Assembly (NCBI RefSeq): GCF_004514475.2
Contig: NZ_MYFO02000001.1
Span: 744,001-808,000, forward strand
Reading direction: 5' to 3'
Source: Paenibacillus athensensis
Lineage (GTDB): Bacteria; Bacillota; Bacilli; Paenibacillales; NBRC-103111
Length of the DNA stretch: 64,000 bases
How positions within the stretch are numbered: position 1 is the stretch's first letter; each line of letters opens with the position of its first letter. Position numbers and translations under genes: made by a program. A model generated the notes under the pieces. That model worked only from the letters and a program-made list of their open reading frames with translations. It had not been told where the DNA came from and searched no databases. This document shows, in pieces, positions 36,089 to 44,815 of this stretch.

Positions 36089-38533
36089 CTAGCTCCAGGG
36101 CGCAAGCAGCGGATGCCTGCCCGGCTCCATGCTTTCGTTAATCCCCGGCAGCACCAGCTGCAGCTCGGACCATTCCTCGCCGTTCAGCCTCACCTCGCCG
36201 TCGCAGGAGCCGCCCACAAGTAACCACCCCTCCCGGCTCTCTAGCAAAGCACGCGGCGTAATGAGCCGTTCTTCCCCCGCTCGGCGCACCTTGAGCCAGC
36301 TCTGCCATTCAATCGCCCGGCGAATCAGCTCCTTGCGGGTCGATCCGTGATAGCTGCGGGATTCCTTCAGCCAGCTCACCGGAATATCCGGCAGCTGCGG
36401 GTACAGATCGGCAGGCCCATCGAATTGTCCATCCACCTCGTAAAGCGCAGCGGCGTCTCGACCGTATACCCAGCCGTCCAGCAGCTCCGCTTCCATCGAC
36501 TTCTCCTCGTCCATCGCTTGTGCCGATGGCGGCGGAGAGGCCGCTCCCGGCGTCCACCCCATCAACCGCAGCTGCTTGTGCAAAGCGGGCAACGCCGTTC
36601 GGCTGACGATAAAATGCCGCTCACCCACCGCTTCGTCCAAGTACGGCCGGCAGCGCTCGCTTGCCGCCAGCGCCGTGGCCATTTCCGGCGAATCGCAGAC
36701 GAGCAGCGTCACTTCTTGGAACCGCACCTTGCCGTACTGCTCGCCCCATTCCCGCAACGCGCGTTCCACCGCTTCGGGCAGCGCTTGTCCTGCCCGATTC
36801 CAGCGCGCCAGCAAGGCCAGCGCGGCTTCCGCGCTGCCGCCGCGCTCGCAGGCGCGATGGAACGCCTCTTGCGTCAGCCGGTAGACACGCAGCTCGTCGG
36901 AATGCTGCAGCTCAGCCATAGCAGCAATTTGCCATTCAACGGACAGCGGCACGCCAGGCGGCAGAAGCAGTTCAAAATCCGGCTGCACATACAATCGGCA
37001 GGCCGCATCCGCAGGAATGTCCGCTGCGTCGGCAGCCGTTGCGGCGAAATCAAAAGCGCTGGAAAGCGGACTGTCAAGGTCTGACAGTGCGGGCTGGAGC
37101 GGCTTTGGAACCGCAGAGGACGGCTCCTGTCCGATCTTCCAGCGGTACCACAGTGCACCGGCGCTATCCTGCGCCAGCTCCAGCCAGCCGAGCGCGTGCA
37201 GCGGCGTCAGCCAGCGCTCGCGCACCCCGCGGACGAGCTCCGCTTCGTCCGCGCCAGGCTCGGCGGCGTAGGCCGCCAGCCAGCCGCCGAGCGCCGCGGC
37301 TGGCTGCCAGCCCGCGCCGCCGGCGCGCTCCAGCAGCGCGATCGCGTGCTGCTGCCAAACCGGCTGCGGCGCCTGCACCGCGCGCCACAGCCCATACAGG
37401 CGGCCCATTTGCTCCGCATAGGGCCGCGACAGCCATGCGCCCAGCGCCGCGGGGCGCAGTACGAGTCGGCCTGCCGCCCGGCCGAGCAGGCCCAGCCGCA
37501 TCGCCGCGTCGAGCAGCACGGCGAGGCCAAGCCCGCACGCGTCGGAAAACGCGTGCGACAGTCCACAGCCGGCCAGCGGCTCGGCCGGCAGCGCGTGGCG
37601 CTCGGCGAGCCGGGCGAGCGCCTTTTTATGCGGCGCGCCCTTGGCCGTCAGCGGCACATCGAGCCGGTCGAATTCCGCCAGCAGGTGGAATAGCTGCTGG
37701 GCCATGCCGCGCGGATTCGCGCCGGCCGGCAGCTCCAGCAGCTCCAGCTCGGACTCCGGCACTACGTCCGGCACCGGCCCATGCTCTCGTCCTCGCTGCT
37801 CCTGCGCTCGCCCTAATCCCGGATCCGGCTCCCAGCCCCGCTCCTGACCTTGCCCTCGCTCTAATCCCGCCCCCGGCTCCCAGCCCCGCTCCTGCCCTTG
37901 CCCTCGCTCTAATCCCGGCCCTGGCTCCCGGCCCTGCCCTTGCCCTCGCTCTAATCCCAGACCCGGCTCTCGTCCAGGTTCCTGCCCTTGCCCTCGCTCT
38001 AATCCCAGCCCCTGCTTCCCTCTCTGCTCTCGCCTCCGACCTTCCCCTCGCTCCTGTTCCCACCATCGCTCCTGCTCCTGCTCCTGCCCTTGACCTAATT
38101 CCTGCCCTCGCCCTTCCCCCCAGCTTCCCGCAAGCGGCAACGAGGGCAGCAGCAGCGCCTGCCAGACGGCGAAGCCGTCCTCGGGCAGCGCGTACAGCCT
38201 TTCGCCCCATGTTTTGCGAAAGGCAACGATAACGCCACGGGCCCGCAGGCCGGCCAGCCCGACGCGCACAGCCGCTCCCGCCGTCGCGCCGTCAAGCTGC
38301 CGTTCCAGCGCAGCGGGCGCAAACGGTTCGCTGCCCATGCGGCGAACGATCAGCGCCAACGTGCAGCGCTCGGCCTGCGACAGCTGAGACAGCAACCGGG
38401 CCAGCTCAGCGGCTTCTGTCAGCGCCTCCTGCAGCGACAAGCCGCGACTTCGCGCCTCCTCCACCCAAGGCTGCTGCTCCAGAAGCTGCCGCACCGCCAC
38501 GGGGGTTTTTGCCAAAACCTGCTCGTATCTCAT
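36089..38533 (-). CDS. Helicase_C_3 (XPB/Ssl2 N-terminal-like) domain protein, XPB partner, with internal repeat array
   Basis: The 814-residue protein has a winged-helix-like N-terminus (1-130), a Gln/Glu/Gly/Arg low-complexity insertion (138-250) with four-plus copies of a 14-16-residue unit starting GLERGQGQ, a helical middle and a C-terminal XPB-associated domain (about 490-640, LYVQPDFELLLPPGVPLS, Helicase_C_3 type), then a 160-residue extension. It has no helicase motifs of its own. It overlaps the XPB gene by four bases and directly follows it, so the two products are probably made together and may act as a complex in DNA repair. Confidence 0.82.
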   Translation of the reverse strand: MRYEQVLAKTPVAVRQLLEQQPWVEEARSRGLSLQEALTEAAELARLLSQLSQAERCTLALIVRRMGSEPFAPAALERQLDGATAGAAVRVGLAGLRARGVIVAFRKTWGERLYALPEDGFAVWQALLLPSLPLAGSWGEGRGQELGQGQEQEQERWWEQERGEGRRREQRGKQGLGLERGQGQEPGREPGLGLERGQGQGREPGPGLERGQGQERGWEPGAGLERGQGQERGWEPDPGLGRAQEQRGREHGPVPDVVPESELELLELPAGANPRGMAQQLFHLLAEFDRLDVPLTAKGAPHKKALARLAERHALPAEPLAGCGLSHAFSDACGLGLAVLLDAAMRLGLLGRAAGRLVLRPAALGAWLSRPYAEQMGRLYGLWRAVQAPQPVWQQHAIALLERAGGAGWQPAAALGGWLAAYAAEPGADEAELVRGVRERWLTPLHALGWLELAQDSAGALWYRWKIGQEPSSAVPKPLQPALSDLDSPLSSAFDFAATAADAADIPADAACRLYVQPDFELLLPPGVPLSVEWQIAAMAELQHSDELRVYRLTQEAFHRACERGGSAEAALALLARWNRAGQALPEAVERALREWGEQYGKVRFQEVTLLVCDSPEMATALAASERCRPYLDEAVGERHFIVSRTALPALHKQLRLMGWTPGAASPPPSAQAMDEEKSMEAELLDGWVYGRDAAALYEVDGQFDGPADLYPQLPDIPVSWLKESRSYHGSTRKELIRRAIEWQSWLKVRRAGEERLITPRALLESREGWLLVGGSCDGEVRLNGEEWSELQLVLPGINESMEPGRHPLLAPWS
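37791..38005. repeat. In-frame minisatellite, about 48-bp period
   Basis: Four full units (16, 14, 16 and 16 codons) plus a degenerate fifth encode GLERGQGQ followed by variable GREPG/RGWEPG endings, inside the Helicase_C_3 gene. All unit lengths are multiples of three, so copy-number change keeps the frame. Confidence 0.88.
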
Positions 38534-40365
38534 ACAAAGCCCCCTTCCGCCTCACCCGTTTGATGCGCGGAATCCCTCGCTGCCAAGCGCTCTGCCGCAG
38601 TCACCGTTCCTGCGGCCTTCACCAACGACCAGCCGCTCACAGGCTCACTTTGCGCCCAAAACGATTTGCGGACTGCAACCCCCGTACCCGACGATTCGTC
38701 ACTGGCTGCATATGCTTCCCAGTCCTCGACGGCGTATCGATAGCCCTGCTCGACCAGAAACAACTGGCGCTTGAGCGCAAACTCCTGCTCCTTTGTGCCC
38801 TTGCTGATCAGCGAATAAAAAACCGCGCTATTGCCGCCACGCTTGGGCCGCAGCACCCGTCCGAGCCGCTGCGCCTCCTCCTGGCGCGAGCCGAAGCTGC
38901 CCGATACTTGAATCGCCACGGACGCGTCCGGCAGATCGACGGCAAAGTTGGCTACTTTGGAAACAATCAGCACGCGCAAGCGGCCCGCCTTAAAGTCGGC
39001 GTATAGCTGCTCGCGCCGTTCATGCGGCATCTCGCCGCTGATCAGCGGCGCCCCGGTCCGCTCAGCAATTCGCGTCAGCTGCTCAATATATTGGCCGATC
39101 ACGAGCGTCGGCTCGCCCCGATGCTGCTGCAGCAGCGCATCGACTGCAGCCAGCTTGGCCGCATTCTCGCCAGCCAGACGGATTTGCCGCCGCGCCCCCG
39201 CTTCCCGGTAATCCGCCGCGCAGCCGTCCGCAAGCGGCACGCGAATTTCCCGGCACGCGACCGCAGCCAGCCAGCCCCGCGCCTCCAGCTCCTTCCAGCC
39301 CAGCTCAAAGCGCTTGGGACCGACCAGCGAAAAGACGTCGTCTTCCCGCCCGTCCTCGCGCACAAGCGTCGCCGTCAATCCCAGACGGCGCGCCGTCTGA
39401 AGCTCGGCGGTGGCCCGGAAGACCGGAGCCGGCAGCAGATGGACCTCGTCATAAATAATCAGCCCCCATTCCCGCTCGTGAAACAGCGCCATATGCCGGA
39501 ACAGCTCCTGCTTGCCGGACCGATGCGTCAGCATCTGGTATGTGGCAATGGTGACCGGCCGCGTCTCCTTGCGAACGCCCGCATATTCGCCCACCTGCTC
39601 GTCCGTCAAAAAGGTTTTGTCGACAATTTCGCGCTTCCACTGCTTGACCGACGTGACATTTGTCGTGAGAATGAGCGTCGCGCTCTGAAATCGGCTCATC
39701 GCCGCAATGCCGACGACGGTTTTACCCGCCCCGCACGGCAGCACAAGCACGCCGCTGCCGCCGTCCGCGCCATCGCCGTTCACAAAGGCGTCCACGGCCT
39801 GACGTTGGTAATCGCGCAGCGCAAAGCCGTCTTCTTTGCGCAATTGAATATCCACAAATTCTCCCTGTGCATAACCTGCGCGATCGGCAACCGGATAGCC
39901 GAGCCGCACCAGCTCGCGCTTGAGCGGACCACGCGCACCGACTGCCACAGCAACGGCGCGTTCACCCCGCCAATCGGCCAAATAATCGCGCACCGACGGC
40001 GTAGCCGCCAGTTCCTTGAGCACAACCGTATCGTCGCTGACCAGCTGCAACTCGCCGCTGACCTTTTCCAGCCGCAGCAAGCCGTACCGCTTCATATATT
40101 TGCGCAAGCCGCTCTGCACCGCCGCCGGCACGCCAAATTGCGCCCGTTCCTGCAAAAAACGCGCGATTTCCTCCAGCGTCAGCCCCGCTGCAGCGGCATT
40201 CCACAACGACAGCGGCGTCATCCGGTACGTATGCAGCCCTTGCGGACTTTTCACCAGCTCGGCAAAGCGCGCCAGTCCCAAGCGCGTTTCCTCCACGCCT
40301 TCGCGATCGGCTTCCAGCAGGATTGAGAAATCGTTTTGCACAATAAGCGGACCGTTCGGATTCAT
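38530..40365 (-). CDS. XPB-family (Ssl2) superfamily 2 DNA helicase
   Basis: The 611-residue protein has an N-terminal XPB damage-recognition-like region (1-170), helicase lobe 1 with ALRDYQRQAVDAF, Walker A LPCGAGKT (210-216), DEVH box (306-309) and GLTATLVRED (RED motif, 336-338, diagnostic of XPB), and lobe 2 ending in EAQRLGRVLRPKRGG (motif VI). Eukaryotic and archaeal XPB unwind or translocate DNA in nucleotide excision repair; bacterial XPB is known in actinobacteria and some Firmicutes. It overlaps the downstream Helicase_C_3 gene by four bases and is divergent from a nuclease gene. Confidence 0.93.
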   Translation of the reverse strand: MNPNGPLIVQNDFSILLEADREGVEETRLGLARFAELVKSPQGLHTYRMTPLSLWNAAAAGLTLEEIARFLQERAQFGVPAAVQSGLRKYMKRYGLLRLEKVSGELQLVSDDTVVLKELAATPSVRDYLADWRGERAVAVAVGARGPLKRELVRLGYPVADRAGYAQGEFVDIQLRKEDGFALRDYQRQAVDAFVNGDGADGGSGVLVLPCGAGKTVVGIAAMSRFQSATLILTTNVTSVKQWKREIVDKTFLTDEQVGEYAGVRKETRPVTIATYQMLTHRSGKQELFRHMALFHEREWGLIIYDEVHLLPAPVFRATAELQTARRLGLTATLVREDGREDDVFSLVGPKRFELGWKELEARGWLAAVACREIRVPLADGCAADYREAGARRQIRLAGENAAKLAAVDALLQQHRGEPTLVIGQYIEQLTRIAERTGAPLISGEMPHERREQLYADFKAGRLRVLIVSKVANFAVDLPDASVAIQVSGSFGSRQEEAQRLGRVLRPKRGGNSAVFYSLISKGTKEQEFALKRQLFLVEQGYRYAVEDWEAYAASDESSGTGVAVRKSFWAQSEPVSGWSLVKAAGTVTAAERLAARDSAHQTGEAEGGFV

Positions 40366-40481
40366 CGGACATGCCTCCCCTTTTTTCCTAGTATGAAAAA
40401 TTAAGGGTTGAATTAAACATCTTGAACATGCTAATCTCGTTGCTAGATTCGAAAGTGACCGGATCGAAAGGAGCCCCGCAT

Positions 40482-41075
40482 ATGAAAACCCATCACCGAT
40501 CCCGAGCGGCCGGCAGCATCAGCGACCCCGCAATAATGAAACGTCTGCTCAGGATGCTGCCGGCCATGCTGACCCTGCTGACGGCTGCCGCTTTGCTGCT
40601 CGCACTCGCTGCTGCCTGCTCCGCACGGCCGGAGCCGTCCGCCGCACACGAAATGTTCCGCATCGAACGCGTTATTGACGGCGATACCGTGCAAATCCGG
40701 CTGGACGGCCGCAAGGAATCGGTCCGGCTGATCGGCATCGACACGCCCGAGACGAAAAAGCCGGATACGCCCGTGCGCTTCTACGGCCCTGAAGCCAGCG
40801 AATTTACTACGCAAAAATTGCAAGGCGCAACCGTCGGTCTGGAATGGGACATCGAGCGGCGTGATCGCTATGGGCGGCTGCTCGCCTATGTGTGGCTTGG
40901 AGACGAGCTGTTCAATCGGACGCTGGTCCAACGGGGCTACGCCCGCATCGCCACGTTTCCCCCGAACGTCAAATACGTGGATGCGCTGAAAAAAGATCAA
41001 GAAAAAGCCCGCAGCCAAGGGCTCGGACTTTGGCAAAGCTATGAGGATGCATTTCCCACAGAGGGGCGTCGTTAA
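40482..41075 (+). CDS. Thermonuclease family lipoprotein (SNase domain)
   Basis: The 197-residue protein has an N-terminal hydrophobic signal with lipobox LAAAC (residues about 40-44), then a staphylococcal-nuclease domain: IERVIDGDTVQIRLDG (Ca/Asp site), RLIGIDTPETKKP (catalytic Arg), WDIERRDRYGRLLAYVW and LVQRGYARI. The key Asp, Arg and Glu positions of active SNase are visible. It should be a membrane-anchored extracellular DNA/RNA nuclease. AAAGGAG lies 8 bases before the ATG at 40482. It converges on the oxidoreductase gene 22 bases away. Confidence 0.9.
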   Translation: MKTHHRSRAAGSISDPAIMKRLLRMLPAMLTLLTAAALLLALAAACSARPEPSAAHEMFRIERVIDGDTVQIRLDGRKESVRLIGIDTPETKKPDTPVRFYGPEASEFTTQKLQGATVGLEWDIERRDRYGRLLAYVWLGDELFNRTLVQRGYARIATFPPNVKYVDALKKDQEKARSQGLGLWQSYEDAFPTEGRR

Positions 41076-41097
41076 TTCGGGCTCCTCTAATTTTACG

Positions 41098-42174
41098 CTA
41101 CGTATCCATGCGAACGGCCTTCATCTGGGCGATCAGACACAGCTCCGCCGCTTTGAAGGCGTGCTCCTGCGTCATCGCCAGCTCCGTGCGATGCAAGCAG
41201 TCGAGAATCAGCCTTCCGAAATACGGATAGCCGACCTGGCCGCTCAGGCTGAAATGCTTTTCGCCGCTGCCGTTGACCAGATACAGCTGATCTCCCTGCG
41301 GATCGCGGGCAATATCGATATATTTGCGCAGCTCCATGTATCCTTCCGTGCCCAGGATGATCGTCCGCCCGTCGCCCCACGTCCCGAGCCCGTCCGGAGT
41401 CAGCCAGTCCACGCGAAAATAGTTCGTCGCCCCGTTATCGCCAACGAGCGTCGCATCGCCGTAATCCTCCAGCTCGGGGAAAGCCTTGTTGGCATAATTC
41501 GCCACCTTGCTGCTGGTCACGACCGCGTCTTTGCACCCGGCAAAATACAGAAACTGCTCGATCTGATGGCTTCCGATATCGCACAAAATGCCCCCGTATA
41601 ACGAGCGGTCAAAAAACCACGGCGGCCGCGATGCTGCATTCAAGCGATGCGGACCGAGGCCCAGCACCTGCACAACGCGCCCGATCGCGCCTTCTTCAAT
41701 CAACTGCCCGGCAAACACCGCGCTCTCCACGTGCAGCCGCTCGCTGTAGTATACGGCATATTTAAGCCCGGTTTCCGCCGTTTTCGCTTTGGCCTGCGCC
41801 AACTGCTCCAGCGTCGTAAACGGCGTTTTATCGGTAAAATAATCTTTGCCGTGACTCATCGCTCTCAGCCCGAGCGCACAGCGCTCCGCCGGCACGGCTG
41901 CACCGGCAATCAAGCGGACTTCCCGGTCCTGCATAATCTCCTGCTCCGATCGGGCAATGCGCACCTCGGGATACACGGCGCAAAATGCGGCAACCTTGGC
42001 CGGATCGGAATCGTATACCCATTTGAGCGTAGCGCCCGCTTCCCGCAAGCCGTTGCACATGCCGTAAATATGACCGTGATCCAGCCCGATGGCGGCAAAA
42101 ATAAATTCGCCAGGCGTTACGACCGGATTCGGTTTACCGGCAGGCGCATAATTCATTCCGTCATGTTTTTGCAA
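41098..42174 (-). CDS. Gfo/Idh/MocA family NAD(P)-dependent oxidoreductase
   Basis: The 358-residue protein has an N-terminal Rossmann region (FIFAAIGLDHGHIYGMCNGL, a non-canonical nucleotide loop instead of GxGxxG) and a C-terminal alpha/beta domain containing GGILCDIGSHQIEQFLYF, the family's substrate-binding His motif. The usual EKP is replaced by DKTPFTT at that position. Such enzymes oxidise sugars or inositols; substrate unknown. It lies 26 bases after a second member of the same family, so they probably act in one pathway. Confidence 0.88.
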   Translation of the reverse strand: MQKHDGMNYAPAGKPNPVVTPGEFIFAAIGLDHGHIYGMCNGLREAGATLKWVYDSDPAKVAAFCAVYPEVRIARSEQEIMQDREVRLIAGAAVPAERCALGLRAMSHGKDYFTDKTPFTTLEQLAQAKAKTAETGLKYAVYYSERLHVESAVFAGQLIEEGAIGRVVQVLGLGPHRLNAASRPPWFFDRSLYGGILCDIGSHQIEQFLYFAGCKDAVVTSSKVANYANKAFPELEDYGDATLVGDNGATNYFRVDWLTPDGLGTWGDGRTIILGTEGYMELRKYIDIARDPQGDQLYLVNGSGEKHFSLSGQVGYPYFGRLILDCLHRTELAMTQEHAFKAAELCLIAQMKAVRMDT

Positions 42175-42200
42175 GCTGCTTCTCCCCTTCTCCCGGCAAC

Positions 42201-43331
42201 CTAGCGGACCTCAAGCTTGGATTTCTGGATCCGCTCCTGCAGATGATGCTCGAACAGCTCCTCGTCGATTGGCAAGTCGACCCAGTTGTCCGTCCACGTC
42301 GACAGCAGCATGGCATTGGACAGCGTCAGACCGCGAATGCCTTCTTCGCCGGGCGCAATCAGCGGCGCGCCGTGCAGCACGGCGTCGACCCAATTTTGCA
42401 TGATGCCCTTGTGTCCGCTTTCCTCGCCTTCGATGGGCACCTCGCATTTCCAGCATTCCGGCTGGCCGAACAAGCCGGTGTACGAGCGGTTGAATTCCGG
42501 CTCCGGGACGCGCAGCCGCCAGAACGACAGCTTGCCGTCTTCAACGACGATTTTGCCGCGGTCGCCAACCAGCTCCAGACGATTCGTACCCGGCGCTTCG
42601 CCCGTCGAAGTTACGAACAAGCCTGTCGCCCCGTTGCCATATTCCACGTAAGCGGTTACGTCATCTTCCACTTCGATTTGATGATATTTGCCAAAGTGGC
42701 AAAATGCCCGCACCTTGGTCGGCATCATCCCGATTGTCCACTGCCACAGATCAATTTGATGCGGAGCCTGATTGATCAGCACGCCTCCGCCCTCGCCGGC
42801 CCAAGTCGCCCGCCAGCCGCCGGAATTGTAATAGCTCTGCGCGCGATACCAATTGGTAATGATCCAGTTGGTTCGGCGAATGGCCCCGAGCTCTCCAGCC
42901 GCGACCAGATCCTTCACCTTGGCGTACAGCGGATTCGTCCGCTGGTTGTAGACCATGCTGAACACCGTGCCTGCTGCTTGCGCCGCTTCGTTCATCTGCC
43001 GCACCTGGCGCGTCGCCACGCCCGCCGGCTTCTCGCACAGCACATGCAGCCCTCTGGCAAACGCCATCTGGGCGGTTATCGGATGATCGTAATGCGGTGT
43101 CGCAATCACAACGCCGTCAACCAGTCCGGAGTCAAGCAGCGCTTGCGGTTCGGCAAATATCGCCACCTCGCTGCCCAACTGCTCCTTGGCCCAAGCGGCA
43201 CGCTCAACGCGCGGGTCACAAACCGCCGTGAGCCGACCGCCGGCAACCTCGCCAGCCGCCAAGTAACGCGCATGTCCCGCCCCCATGTTACCTAATCCAA
43301 TAATGCCTATTCTCATCGCCTTGTCCGTCAT
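42201..43331 (-). CDS. Gfo/Idh/MocA family NAD(P)-dependent oxidoreductase
   Basis: The 376-residue protein has the classical GIIGLGNMGAGHARYL nucleotide loop, the CEKPAGV catalytic Lys motif (EKP) and GGGVLINQAPHQIDLWQW. It belongs to the sugar/inositol dehydrogenase superfamily; the substrate cannot be inferred. Start 43331 (ATG after AGGTGAGG) is used; an open frame extends to 43460 without a supporting signal, and a Met five codons inside is also possible. Confidence 0.9.
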   Translation of the reverse strand: MTDKAMRIGIIGLGNMGAGHARYLAAGEVAGGRLTAVCDPRVERAAWAKEQLGSEVAIFAEPQALLDSGLVDGVVIATPHYDHPITAQMAFARGLHVLCEKPAGVATRQVRQMNEAAQAAGTVFSMVYNQRTNPLYAKVKDLVAAGELGAIRRTNWIITNWYRAQSYYNSGGWRATWAGEGGGVLINQAPHQIDLWQWTIGMMPTKVRAFCHFGKYHQIEVEDDVTAYVEYGNGATGLFVTSTGEAPGTNRLELVGDRGKIVVEDGKLSFWRLRVPEPEFNRSYTGLFGQPECWKCEVPIEGEESGHKGIMQNWVDAVLHGAPLIAPGEEGIRGLTLSNAMLLSTWTDNWVDLPIDEELFEHHLQERIQKSKLEVR

Positions 43332-43579
43332 CGATTCAACCTCACCTTTCCTGCCGCCAGTTGTTATCAGGTTCACGATTTCAATGTAACACATGCGGTG
43401 CCTGCGATTCCTGTCGGCAATTGACCTCGTTGTTGCGTGAGTTGACCGATGATCGAGCAAACGTTTTGATTTCCTTATTTTTCCTTTATAGGAAAAGATG
43501 TTGTTTCAATCTTACTTTGGACGGGTATGTAAGCATATAAAGCCTCGACCACTATCCATGCTGAAAGGAGACCTATTGC

Positions 43580-44221
43580 ATGACAACCCAATACGCCAAA
43601 TTTGCCAAGATTCAGGTCAACTCCCCCGGACGGGGCATGCAGACGTCCCTGACGCTGCCTTCCTCTTATACGATTGGTTCTTCGGGCGGCTACATCCATT
43701 TTTATGTTGGCTTGGGCGATTACGAATGCGGGATTTCCACCGATTACGGTACGTCAGGCTGGCGCTGGTTCGCGAGCAGCGGCGCTGTTACCGGAACCGA
43801 TGCCGGCGGCACGGTCGGCGAGTTCGCCCAACGCGACACGGTCAATATTAAGCTGACACTCGACGATACAGACAACAAAGCCAAATTTTATGTCAATGGC
43901 GCGCTCAAGCATACCTTTTCGCCGTCCTATACGTCCAGTACCGCTTTTGACAATTGCAGGCTGATTCTGGGAGCGTTGACGACCACATTTTCCACTGTTC
44001 CCGATCCGCTCCCGGCCTGGCAGGTGTTCCATGATCAAGTTACAGCCAGCGGTCTGATGTACAAAAACGCCAACCGGGCTTGGCTCAATATCAAAGCTGC
44101 AAATGCTACGCCAACCGTCTTTCATACCCCCGGCAGCAAAACGCCGAATCCGCAGAATTACAGCTTCGACTCGTCCCAGCTGTCCAGCTCGCGCGTATAC
44201 GGCTCGATCCAATCGTATTAG
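43580..44221 (+). CDS. Protein of unknown function, 213 residues, beta-rich
   Basis: MTTQYAKFAKIQVNSPGRGMQTSLTLPSS is followed by alternating hydrophobic and polar segments rich in Thr, Ser, Tyr and Gly (GGYIHFYVGLGDYECGI, DTVNIKLTLDDTDNKAKFYV), as in jelly-roll or lectin-like beta sandwiches. There is no signal peptide or transmembrane segment. I do not recognise the family. AAAGGAG lies 9 bases before the ATG, and codon use resembles the neighbours. It ends before a strong hairpin shared with the convergent CBS gene. Confidence 0.75.
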   Translation: MTTQYAKFAKIQVNSPGRGMQTSLTLPSSYTIGSSGGYIHFYVGLGDYECGISTDYGTSGWRWFASSGAVTGTDAGGTVGEFAQRDTVNIKLTLDDTDNKAKFYVNGALKHTFSPSYTSSTAFDNCRLILGALTTTFSTVPDPLPAWQVFHDQVTASGLMYKNANRAWLNIKAANATPTVFHTPGSKTPNPQNYSFDSSQLSSSRVYGSIQSY

Positions 44222-44228
44222 CCTGACG

Positions 44229-44265
44229 AAAAAGCACCTGACTCTCAGCGTGAGAGCAGGTGCTT
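44229..44265. terminator. Terminator between the unknown beta-rich gene and the CBS gene
   Basis: AAGCACCTG..TCTCA-GCG-TGAGA..CAGGTGCTT is a long stem. The minus-strand copy ends in five T, so it mainly serves the CBS gene. Confidence 0.8.
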
Positions 44266-44276
44266 GCGCTTGCAGC

Positions 44277-44714
44277 TTACCTGGTTCCGACAGGCGTTTT
44301 GTCGACGGAAATGCGGCTCAAGGCTTGTCCGGCCTCGTCTTCAAAAATGTTGCGCACGGCAAGGTCACCGATGGCGACGACGCCGATCAGTTGGCCGTTT
44401 TCCACGACCGGCAAGCGTCGCACTTGCTCCTTAGCCATGATTTTGGCCGCTTCGTCAACCGTTGTGCTCGCTTCAATCGTTGCGATGCCTTCGGTCATTA
44501 CTTCCTGCACCGCTGTCGAGCCGGATTTCTTCTCGGCATAGCCGCGAATGACAAGGTCGCGGTCAGTAACCACGCCGAGCAGCTTCTTATTTTCTACGAC
44601 GGGAATAAAGCCGATATCGTGCTGCTTCATTTTTAATGCAATCTCAAATACGTTGTCTTGCAGCGTCACGCTCACGCAATCCTTAGCCATAATTTCTTTG
44701 ACTGTCTTTGCCAT
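44277..44714 (-). CDS. CBS domain-pair protein
   Basis: The 145-residue protein consists of two CBS motifs: VKEIMAKDCVSVTLQDNV...IGFIPVVENKKLLGVVTDRDLVIRG and VQEVMTEGIATIEASTTV...RRLPVVENGQLIGVVAIGDL. Stand-alone CBS pairs bind adenine nucleotides and act as energy sensors; partner unknown. It resembles B. subtilis YlbB/YhcV. The start at 44714 has AAGGGGG ahead. Confidence 0.9.
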   Translation of the reverse strand: MAKTVKEIMAKDCVSVTLQDNVFEIALKMKQHDIGFIPVVENKKLLGVVTDRDLVIRGYAEKKSGSTAVQEVMTEGIATIEASTTVDEAAKIMAKEQVRRLPVVENGQLIGVVAIGDLAVRNIFEDEAGQALSRISVDKTPVGTR

Positions 44715-44815
44715 GTTCGTTTTCCCCCTTCGCATGATCGCGCAGGCAAGTCCAAGCGCAAAACGTTTGATCAGCCTGCTGCATGCTTATCGTCTGTCGA
44801 AAGGGTAGAAATGAT

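Noticed and set aside
32996-41075. Reading the 33-41 kb block as a single defence island
   Set aside because: XPB and SNase have ordinary housekeeping explanations, no antitoxin, nuclease-sensor pair or mobile element was found, and the genes are in at least three transcription units.
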